A stretch of 11,411 nucleotides of DNA from an uncultured Porphyromonadaceae bacterium (GTDB taxonomy: Bacteria; Bacteroidota; Bacteroidia; Bacteroidales; Muribaculaceae): the NCBI GenBank assembly GCA_900546835.1, contig UREH01000072.1:1-11411 (forward strand), in the 5' to 3' direction. How positions within the stretch are numbered: the stretch's first letter is position 1; each line of letters begins with the position of its first letter. Position numbers and translations under genes: made by a program. Shown piece after piece: positions 1 through 6,616 of the stretch. Under the pieces are notes generated by a model, which saw nothing but the letters and a program-made list of their open reading frames with translations, had not been told where the DNA came from and ran no database searches.

Positions 1-1522
1 GGCCGTGGTGGCGGTAGCCGCCTCGCTCACAGCCTGCTCCGACGACGATGACACCACGCTGCTTACCGAAGCGATCTATCCTTCGGCCGTGCAGCTCACC
101 CTGCCCGAGGAGGCAAGTCAGCTCGTATATACCGACGAGACCGGAACTGAAGCGCTCCCGATGCTTGTGGGTCAGTCGTATCAGCTCAAGGGCTCGCTCC
201 AGCCCGACAACGTCACCTTCCACGACGTGCTCTGGAATTCCTCCAGCCCCGAGAATGTGAAGGTCGACGCCAACGGTAAGATTACCGCCGTCAGCGGTTC
301 CGGATTCGGCTTCGCAGTAATCTCCATAACTCCCGATCCGGCGCGCTCCGGCTCCTCGATCAACGCCTCTATCAAGGTGGTGGTAAGCGAGACCGTTGTG
401 CCTGCTCAGCAGATTGTAATCTCGTCGGAATCCGACGAACTGTTTGTTGGCGACCAGCTCCAGCTCACTGCTACGATTCTCCCCTCCAACGCCACCTACC
501 GCACCGTGAAGTGGACGAGTTCCGACGAGTCTGTCGCCACGGTCGACGCCAAGGGCGTAGTCACCGGGGTGAACACCGAACCTCTCCAGAGTGCCGTCAC
601 CATCACCGCCACTACTCTCGACGGTTCCGGCGTAAGCGCTTCGAAAGTACTTTACGTCAACAAGGTCGTTCCGCCCGAAAGCGTATCGCTCTCGCGCACC
701 TTCGATAAGAGCAGCGGATATCTCTGCGCCATCAACGAACGCGGTCTGACAATCGACTTCACAACCGTTCCCGCGGCGTCGACCGTATCGATGCTCCGCT
801 GGGAGTCGAGCGACGAATCCATCGCCACTGTAGATGGAGGCAAAGTAACCTTCAACACCAAGGGCGTATTCGGCGACGTGACAATCCGCGCCATCTGTCC
901 CGAGTCGGGCCAGAGCGATGAAATCACACTCTCGATGCCTGCCGGTCTCCACCGCGAGCTCTTCCACAATCCCGACCACTTCAGCTGGGCCGACAACACT
1001 GCCAACATGAGCCGCACCACTTGGCACGACGGATATATTTCAATCGAGGCCACCGGCACAAGCAAACTCCGTCAGGACTTCAAGTGCTACGAGCCTGCCG
1101 CCTACTTCCATGCCGGCGAATATCCCATCTTCGCCTTCAAGATGGACGATGTGCGCGATATGCCCGGCGTTACCGGCCGAAACATCACCGTCGACGCCAC
1201 CAACGCCACCTGCGACGGTAAAACCTTCAAGGGCGGTCTTAACGGCACCAACAACAAGTGGCTCCACGAGTACCTTTGCTCCGACGGCTCCCACGTCTTC
1301 ATCTACGACTTCACCGAGCAGGGATGGCAAACTGGTGGCAAGCTCCCCACCACAGCCGTGGCAACCTTCCCCACTCTGAGCGTGAAATATGCCGACATCG
1401 TCGGTGCGCCCGGAAACTCACTGACCTACAAAGTCTACTGGATTCAGACTTTCAAGAATCTCGACGACCTACGCGACTATATCACCAACGTCGACCATCT
1501 CACCTACGAGGTGAAGAAATAA
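1..1522 (+). CDS. Surface lipoprotein with three Big_2 Ig-like repeats, SusE/F-position glycan-binding protein (5' partial)
   Basis: The frame is open from the window edge, so the start codon lies outside; the GTG at position 5 is only an internal codon. Numbering from that GTG, the tail of a signal peptide ends in a lipobox (L8-T-A-C11), and the Cys is followed by S-D-D-D-D, which matches the lipoprotein export signal for surface display in Bacteroides. Three bacterial Ig-like units follow at about 27-130, 133-219 and 223-311. Each has the Big_2 hallmark (W-x-S-S-x-x-x-x-A-T-V-D in units 2 and 3, a weaker form in unit 1). Residues 312-505 form a separate Trp/Asp-rich domain that from memory resembles DUF4979, seen at the C-terminus of PUL lipoproteins. 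A role in binding the target glycan at the cell surface, next to a SusC/SusD pair upstream, is inferred from this layout. No catalytic motif is visible. Confidence 0.8.
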   Translation, partial: AVVAVAASLTACSDDDDTTLLTEAIYPSAVQLTLPEEASQLVYTDETGTEALPMLVGQSYQLKGSLQPDNVTFHDVLWNSSSPENVKVDANGKITAVSGSGFGFAVISITPDPARSGSSINASIKVVVSETVVPAQQIVISSESDELFVGDQLQLTATILPSNATYRTVKWTSSDESVATVDAKGVVTGVNTEPLQSAVTITATTLDGSGVSASKVLYVNKVVPPESVSLSRTFDKSSGYLCAINERGLTIDFTTVPAASTVSMLRWESSDESIATVDGGKVTFNTKGVFGDVTIRAICPESGQSDEITLSMPAGLHRELFHNPDHFSWADNTANMSRTTWHDGYISIEATGTSKLRQDFKCYEPAAYFHAGEYPIFAFKMDDVRDMPGVTGRNITVDATNATCDGKTFKGGLNGTNNKWLHEYLCSDGSHVFIYDFTEQGWQTGGKLPTTAVATFPTLSVKYADIVGAPGNSLTYKVYWIQTFKNLDDLRDYITNVDHLTYEVKK

Positions 1523-1562
1523 ACGGAGACCTACGTGATTACTCACTGAAAAGTTCTTATCC

Positions 1563-1604
1563 CGGGATGCCCCGCCCGGTAACAGACCGGGCGGGGAAAT
1601 CCCG
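1563..1604 (+). terminator. Strong GC-rich hairpin between lipoprotein and lyase genes
   Basis: An 11-bp perfect stem (CCCCGCCCGGT at 1570-1580, ACCGGGCGGGG at 1586-1596) closes a 5-nt loop, AACAG. After a small asymmetric bulge it is extended by an outer 6-bp stem (CGGGAT 1563-1568 with ATCCCG 1599-1604). No T-tract follows on the plus strand; the downstream bases are purine-rich. It is therefore not a classic intrinsic terminator. It may be a partial terminator, or a processing or stabilising hairpin that sets different mRNA levels for the surface lipoprotein and the enzymes downstream. The structure is read directly; the function is inferred. Confidence 0.6.
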
Positions 1605-1627
1605 AAAGAAACCACAATAAAATAGCG

Positions 1628-3004
1628 ATGAAACTTCATAAAATAGCATTACCTCTGTTTGTTCTCACCTCGTTTGCCGCCACTTCCTGTCAGGAAAACG
1701 AATACGGCGAGGTGGACCTTACCCCCAACGAGAAGAACAAGAACGTGGAGGGCGTATACACCTACAGCCACCCCTGCGCCATGTACGACAAGGCCGACTT
1801 CGACCGGGTCAAAGCCCTCCTGGCATCGCCCGACTGCCCGGCCGAAGTCAAGACCGAGTTCACCAACCTTTCCAACAGCTCGCGAGTCAACGTAAACTAC
1901 ACTCCCCAGCCTGTGGAAATCGTATATCGCGGCAGCGGTACCCCCGAAAACTACCGTCGGGCCTTTGAGGACGCCGGTTCCGCCTGGCAGATGGCCCTGC
2001 TCTGGAAACTCACCGACCAGGCCGCATATGCCGACGCCGCCGTGAGAATCCTCAACGAGTGGGCAGCCACCTGTAAGCAGGTAACCGGTTCTTCCGACCA
2101 GAGCCTCTGTGCCGGCGCCCAGGGCTTCACATTCGCCAACGCCGCCGAGATTCTGCGCGACTACTCCGGATGGAGCGCCCAGGACTTCGCCACCTTCAAG
2201 CAGTGGATGCTCGACGTCTGGGCCGAGCGTAACATGGACTTTCTCCGCCGTCATCACGGCCAGTGCGACGAGCACTATTGGAGCAACTGGGACCTCGTAT
2301 CACTCTCCTCTTATCTGGCCATCGGCATTCTCTGCGAGAACAACGACATGGTCAACTACGTGGTCAACTACTTCCACCGTGGCGTGGGCAACGGCAGCGT
2401 CAAAAAGCTTGTTCCCGCTTTCCATGCCGATCCGCTCGGCTCGGGCGAAACCATCGGCCAGAACCAGGAAAGCGGCCGCGACCAGGGCCACGCCATGATG
2501 TCGTGCGCCGTAGCCTCCAACCTCGCACAGATGAGCTACACGCTCTTCAAGCTTAACCCCGAGATTCCCGACCTCGATTTCTTCGCCGCCAACGACAACG
2601 CTCTGATGAAGATGGCCGAATACGTCGCCCTCACCAACCTGCGCCAGGGCACCGACCGCAACAACAACACCGGACTCTGGCTCGTGAGCGCCGATAAAAT
2701 CCCCTTCGCCACCTACAACTACTGCATCGACTGCGCCTGCAATGGCGGACGCCCTCACGACCACGGTTGGGTGCAGACCACTTTCGCCGACGACGACAAT
2801 CGCGGCAAGCTCCGTCCTTGCTTCGAAATCTATCTCAACCACTATCAGCGTGAGAAGGGCTTTGGCGACGGCTACCGCTACGTCAAGATGGCGGCCGACA
2901 AGGCTCGTCCTGAAGGCGGTGTGGGCGAGCCCGAAAACCGCTATGGCAACAATTCCGGCGCATACGACCAGCTCGGCTGGGGCACTCTGATGCTCTATCG
3001 CTGA
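1628..3004 (+). CDS. Alginate-lyase-fold polysaccharide lyase lipoprotein (PF05426-like)
   Basis: The 458-residue protein begins with a lipoprotein signal peptide whose lipobox is A18-T-S-C21, so it should be membrane anchored after cleavage. Acidic residues soon after the Cys (Q-E-N-E) suggest but do not prove surface export. The mature part is alpha-helical and rich in Trp, Tyr and His, as in (alpha/alpha)n-barrel lyases. Diagnostic stretches are H216-Y-W-S-N-W-D-L and Q280-E-S-G-R-D-Q-G-H288, which I recognise from the alginate_lyase family (PL5/PL38-type enzymes). N220, H216, H288 and Tyr residues near 363-365 are candidate catalytic or binding groups. Such enzymes cut uronic acid polymers by beta-elimination, leaving a 4,5-unsaturated uronate. 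That product is the substrate type of the GH88 encoded at the end of this gene set. Substrate (alginate, glucuronan or other) and exact PL family are not determinable here. The ATG directly precedes the signal peptide. Confidence 0.8.
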   Translation: MKLHKIALPLFVLTSFAATSCQENEYGEVDLTPNEKNKNVEGVYTYSHPCAMYDKADFDRVKALLASPDCPAEVKTEFTNLSNSSRVNVNYTPQPVEIVYRGSGTPENYRRAFEDAGSAWQMALLWKLTDQAAYADAAVRILNEWAATCKQVTGSSDQSLCAGAQGFTFANAAEILRDYSGWSAQDFATFKQWMLDVWAERNMDFLRRHHGQCDEHYWSNWDLVSLSSYLAIGILCENNDMVNYVVNYFHRGVGNGSVKKLVPAFHADPLGSGETIGQNQESGRDQGHAMMSCAVASNLAQMSYTLFKLNPEIPDLDFFAANDNALMKMAEYVALTNLRQGTDRNNNTGLWLVSADKIPFATYNYCIDCACNGGRPHDHGWVQTTFADDDNRGKLRPCFEIYLNHYQREKGFGDGYRYVKMAADKARPEGGVGEPENRYGNNSGAYDQLGWGTLMLYR

Positions 3005-3053
3005 ACCCTATAGTTTGAAGGCAAAACGTTTCAGCTCTGTTTTGTCTAAACCG

Positions 3054-3089
3054 GGGCGGGGCAATTTTTTTCAACCGATTGCCCCGCCC
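3054..3089 (+). terminator. GC-rich hairpin downstream of the lyase gene
   Basis: A 12-bp perfect inverted repeat (GGGCGGGGCAAT 3054-3065, ATTGCCCCGCCC 3078-3089) encloses a 12-nt loop that begins with T6. The bases after the stem (TAATCTTTTCC) are only moderately T-rich, so termination may be partial. The core GGGCGGGG/CCCCGCCC is the same as in the hairpin at 1570-1596 on the other side of the lyase gene. It sits about 50 bp after the lyase stop and 29 bp before the next start. The structure is certain; the role (partial terminator or mRNA end protection) is inferred. Confidence 0.55.
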
Positions 3090-3118
3090 TAATCTTTTCC
3101 ACGTTCTCCAACTGAAAA

Positions 3119-4561
3119 ATGAAGAAGAAAATATTTGCCGCCATTGTGGCGGCTCTCGCTCTCGTACCGGCCCGTGCCGCTATCACCGCCTATCCTGCCG
3201 GCGAGGGGGTGCCCGTCGCCTCCGATTTTACCGTTGAGGTGCGTCAGGCCGATGGCCCCTGGATTGGGGTCGACACCTATCCCGTCAAGGTCGACGAGGT
3301 GGTCGATGCGCGCCATAACGTGCGCGTCGCCTCGATGGCATACTTCGATTTCGACGGGGCTCCCGTCGAGGTGCGCGTATGTTGCCTTAAGGCCGATGCC
3401 ATCGACTCCTGCCGCGTGCGTCCGCTCAGCTACGGCATCACTCCGTCGGTCGATGGCAAATGCCTGACTTTCACGCTCGACCGCCCGCGCAATCTATCCG
3501 TCGAGGTAAACGGCGATATTTTCCATAATCTCCACCTTTTCGCCGGTGCGCCCGACGCAAACCGTCCGTCTGCCAAAGTGCTGAAGAACCTGAAAAAGCA
3601 TAAGAACCTGATCTATTTCGCTCCGGGGCTCCACCGCCTTCCGGGCGATACGCTTCGCGTCCCCTCCGGCACGACCGTCTATGTCGACGGGGGTGCCCGT
3701 GTGCTCGGCACCCTGATAGCCGACGGCGTACGCGACGTGCGTTTCTTCGGCCGCGGAGAAATCCATCCCGAAGGGCGCGGCGCCGGCATAGAAATCCGGC
3801 GTTCGCGCAATGTCGAGGCCGACGGCGTGATTGTCACCCAGATTCCCGTAGGCGAGAGCGATTCCGTGCGCATCTCCAACGTGAAGAGCATATCCTCCTA
3901 CGGCTGGGGCGACGGCATGAACGTATTCGCCTCGAGCAACGTGAGCTACGACGGCGTTTTCTGCCGCAACAGCGACGACTGCTCAACCGTCTACGCCACA
4001 CGCAAGGGATTCCGCGGCGGGTGCCGCAACATCCTCATGGAGAATTCCACCCTCTGGGCCGACGTGGCCCATCCGATTATGATCGGCCTTCACGGCAATG
4101 TGGAGCAGCCCGATACAATCGAAAATGTGACGTACCGTAATATCGACATCCTCGACCACTGCGAGAAGCAACTCGACTATCAGGGATGTTTCGGCATCTC
4201 GTGCGGCGACAACAATCTTGTGCGCGACATCACTTTCGACAATATCCGCGTGGAGGATTTCCGCCAGGGCCAGCTTGTCAACATCCGCATCTTCTTCAAT
4301 AAGAAATACTGTCTGGCACCGGGCCGCGGCGTCTACAACGTGCTTTTCAAGGATATCGACTACCGCGGCACGCGCTCGGAGATGTCGGTGATTGCCGGCT
4401 ACGATGATTCGCGTCCCGTTTCCGGCATCACCTTCGAGAATCTCCGCATCAACGGCGTGCATATCGCCGACGATATGACCGGCAAACCGAAATGGTACAA
4501 GACCGGCGACATGGCCCGCATCTTCATTGGCGAGCATGTCGACAACGTTGTATTCAAGTAA
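3119..4561 (+). CDS. Secreted right-handed beta-helix glycosidase, GH28/GH49-like
   Basis: A Sec signal peptide (K2-K-K, hydrophobic core, A-R-A at 18-20) predicts periplasmic or secreted location with no lipobox. Residues 21-140 form an N-terminal beta domain ending in a conserved-looking segment (L126-S-V-E-V-N-G-D, then H-N-L-H-L-F-A), which I associate with GH28- and GH49-type proteins of gut Bacteroides. Residues 160-480 are parallel beta-helix rungs with repeating V-x-F/I-x-N/D-I patterns. Likely acid residues are D265 (W-G-D-G-M-N-V) and D286-D287 in N-S-D-D-C288, equivalent to the polygalacturonase D-D-C motif. The classic G-H-G motif is not visible, and the R-I-K motif is at best altered (N388-I-R-I-F-F). 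It may therefore hydrolyse something other than homogalacturonan, and exo or endo action is unknown. It ends 19 bp before the GH97 start, so the two are surely co-transcribed. A beta-helix lyase is a less likely alternative. Confidence 0.75.
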   Translation: MKKKIFAAIVAALALVPARAAITAYPAGEGVPVASDFTVEVRQADGPWIGVDTYPVKVDEVVDARHNVRVASMAYFDFDGAPVEVRVCCLKADAIDSCRVRPLSYGITPSVDGKCLTFTLDRPRNLSVEVNGDIFHNLHLFAGAPDANRPSAKVLKNLKKHKNLIYFAPGLHRLPGDTLRVPSGTTVYVDGGARVLGTLIADGVRDVRFFGRGEIHPEGRGAGIEIRRSRNVEADGVIVTQIPVGESDSVRISNVKSISSYGWGDGMNVFASSNVSYDGVFCRNSDDCSTVYATRKGFRGGCRNILMENSTLWADVAHPIMIGLHGNVEQPDTIENVTYRNIDILDHCEKQLDYQGCFGISCGDNNLVRDITFDNIRVEDFRQGQLVNIRIFFNKKYCLAPGRGVYNVLFKDIDYRGTRSEMSVIAGYDDSRPVSGITFENLRINGVHIADDMTGKPKWYKTGDMARIFIGEHVDNVVFK

Positions 4562-4580
4562 TCAATCCCCTCATCCGACT

Positions 4581-6452
4581 ATGAAACTCATATTCACCGC
4601 TCTTGCCCTCTCGGTCGCACTCTGCGCCCACGCCGGGGCGGAGCTATCCATATCGTCGCCCGACGGCCGCAACAGGGTTACTTTCTCCAAGCCCGGCCGC
4701 GAGCTTACATATAAGGTCGAACGCGACGCCGCTCCGCTCATCCTCCCTTCGCGCGCGGGGCTCGACCTCGACAACCGCGTTTGGGAGATGGCGCTCGGCA
4801 AGCGCACTCTCGCCCAGCCCGACTGCTGGATGGACCTCCTCGAGGCCGACAGCATCACGGTCAACGCCCCCGTCGACTCCGTCTGGACACCGCTCTACGG
4901 CGAGCGTTCCTCCGTGCGCGACCACTTCAACTCGGCTACACTCCATCTCAGCCGCAAGGACAAGAGCGACTATCGCCTCGACGTGGAGGTGCGCGCCTAC
5001 AACGAGGGCATCGCCTTCCGCTATTTTTTCCCGGAGCATCCCGCCGCCATTTTCCATAAGGTAGTGGAGGATCTTACGGACTATACGGTGCCCGAAGGTA
5101 CCAAGGCATGGAGCGAGCAGTGGGCGCAGGCTACCTTCGATGTCGGCCCCGTCGACAGCATCAGCCGGCCGGCCGAGCGCGCGCTCACCATGGAGCTGCC
5201 GCAGTCGCGATGGGTGGCTCTGCTCGATGCCGACGTCGACGACTGGAGCCTCACCAAACTCCAGGCGCGCCCCGACAAGCCCTCGACGCTACGCTCGGTG
5301 ATGTATTCGCCGGTCGACGTGGTGACATATTGCGCCACCCCCTGGAAAATCATCATGACGGCCGACACTCCCGGCCAGCTTATCGAAAACAACGATATCG
5401 TGTTGAATCTCAACCCCGAGCGCTCGGGCGACTTCGCCTGGGTGAAGCCGGGCAAAATTATGCGCTCGCCCATTTCCACCGAGATGGGTCTCAAAACCAT
5501 TGATTTCTGCGCCGACCACAATATCCAGTACATGCTCTACGACTGGCAGTGGTACATGCCCTGTACCAGCCACGACGGTGATGCCACCAAGGTTATCCCG
5601 ACGCTCGATATGCAGCGCGTTATCGACCACGGCCGCGAGCGCGGGGTAGGGGTGTGGCTCTACGTCAACCAGCACGCGCTGATGAAGCAGATGGACGAGC
5701 TTTTCCCACTCCTGCACCAGTGGGGCGTGGCGGGTGTCAAGTCGGGCTTCGTGCAGTATGCCTCCCACCGATGGGCTACATGGCTCCACGATATGGTGCG
5801 CAAGGCGGCCGACAACGGCCTGATGATGAACATTCACGACGAGTTCCGTCCCTCGGGATTCTCGCGCACCTATCCCAACCTGCTCACTCAGGAAGGTATC
5901 TGCGGAAACGAGGAGTTCCCCGATGCCACCCATAATACCACACTGCCCTTCACGCGTATGCTCAACGGCGCCGCCGACTACACCATCTGCTACTTCGACA
6001 AGCGTCTGCGCAACACCCACGCCCATCAGCTTGCCGCCTCGCTCGTGTTCTATTCGCCGCTCCAGACTATCTTCTGGTACGATAATCCTACGCGCTACAA
6101 TGGCGAGCCTGAGATTTCATGGTTCGAGAAGCTTGAGACAGTATTCGACGAATCGCATGTGCTCGCCGGCTATCCCGGCGAGGGGATTACGATGGCGCGC
6201 CGCAAGGGCGACACCTGGTTTGTAGGCGTGCTCGGCAACAACGATGCCCGTGAGGTGGTGGTCGATTTCTCCTTCCTCCCGACCTCCTCGGTCTGGAACG
6301 CTACAGTCTATTCCGACGGGGGCGACAAGGTCGACACCGCAACCCACGTGAAGATCGACACCCGCAAGGTCCGTCCTTCCGACCGTATGCGCTTCGCGCT
6401 GCAGCCGCGCGGCGGCGTGGCCATCCGTTTGGAGCCGGTTGCCGGAAAATAA
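4581..6452 (+). CDS. GH97 family glycoside hydrolase (alpha-glucosidase/alpha-galactosidase type)
   Basis: I chose the ATG at 4581 because it begins a clean signal peptide (M-K-L-I-F-T-A-L-A-L, cleavage near A18-G-A20) and lies 19 bp after the previous stop. An in-frame ATG at 4527 lies inside the previous gene and would spoil the signal. The 623-residue product has the GH97 layout: N-terminal beta-supersandwich (about 20-290), (beta/alpha)8 barrel (about 295-530) and a C-terminal beta domain. Family hallmarks are M-L-Y-D-W-Q-W-Y (318-325), H419-D-E-F-R-P-S-G-F-S-R-T-Y-P-N433 and E438-G-I-C-G-N-E-E445. In retaining GH97 alpha-galactosidases (BT1871 of B. thetaiotaomicron) an Asp nucleophile follows a V-K-x segment. 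Here the stretch is G385-V-K-S-G-F390, with no Asp, pointing to the inverting, SusB-like mechanism or a distinct subgroup. The expected job is release of an alpha-linked hexose from periplasmic oligosaccharides. Anomer and sugar specificity are inferred only. Confidence 0.9.
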   Translation: MKLIFTALALSVALCAHAGAELSISSPDGRNRVTFSKPGRELTYKVERDAAPLILPSRAGLDLDNRVWEMALGKRTLAQPDCWMDLLEADSITVNAPVDSVWTPLYGERSSVRDHFNSATLHLSRKDKSDYRLDVEVRAYNEGIAFRYFFPEHPAAIFHKVVEDLTDYTVPEGTKAWSEQWAQATFDVGPVDSISRPAERALTMELPQSRWVALLDADVDDWSLTKLQARPDKPSTLRSVMYSPVDVVTYCATPWKIIMTADTPGQLIENNDIVLNLNPERSGDFAWVKPGKIMRSPISTEMGLKTIDFCADHNIQYMLYDWQWYMPCTSHDGDATKVIPTLDMQRVIDHGRERGVGVWLYVNQHALMKQMDELFPLLHQWGVAGVKSGFVQYASHRWATWLHDMVRKAADNGLMMNIHDEFRPSGFSRTYPNLLTQEGICGNEEFPDATHNTTLPFTRMLNGAADYTICYFDKRLRNTHAHQLAASLVFYSPLQTIFWYDNPTRYNGEPEISWFEKLETVFDESHVLAGYPGEGITMARRKGDTWFVGVLGNNDAREVVVDFSFLPTSSVWNATVYSDGGDKVDTATHVKIDTRKVRPSDRMRFALQPRGGVAIRLEPVAGK

Positions 6453-6616
6453 TCTCTCCGGAAAGTAATCGCCCCTCCATCATTAGGTGTCCGCGCTTGC
6501 GGAGGCGTATTATAGGGTGTAAGATTTCTCCGGTGACTTTTCACTTTTTGCTGTGTTTTCGCCACCGAGGTTTGTCCAGGTAAAAGTTAGATAGGTAAAA
6601 TCCCTTAAGTAAGAAA
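6453..6616 (+). other. 164-bp spacer between GH97 and GH43 genes, with a small hairpin
   Basis: This is the longest gap inside the enzyme gene set. It holds a short stem (TCCGC 6490-6494, GCGGA 6499-6503, loop GCTT), followed by GAGGCGTATTAT at 6502-6513, which matches 11 of 12 bases of GAGGCGTAATAT at 9675-9686 in the PUL-end repeat. T-rich DNA follows at 6537-6560. I looked for the Bacteroidetes promoter (TTTG, 19-21 bp, TAnnTTTG) and found only TTTG at 6547-6550 and GAGGTTTG at 6567-6574 with a 16-bp spacing, which is a poor match. An internal promoter is possible but not shown. Confidence 0.4.

Noticed and set aside
3008..3017. Possible Bacteroidetes -7 promoter element (TATAGTTTG) just after the lyase stop
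   Set aside because: The spacing within the element does not fit TAnnTTTG and there is no TTTG 19-21 bp upstream.
4527..4580. In-frame upstream ATG that would lengthen the GH97 protein by 18 residues and overlap the beta-helix gene
   Set aside because: The extension is polar and would sit before a complete signal peptide; the ATG at 4581 gives a normal secreted start and a 19-bp spacer.
5289..6026. Minus-strand open frame of 245 codons opposite GH97
   Set aside because: It is an antisense shadow with codon-bias composition and no motif; GH97 hallmarks are all on the plus strand.
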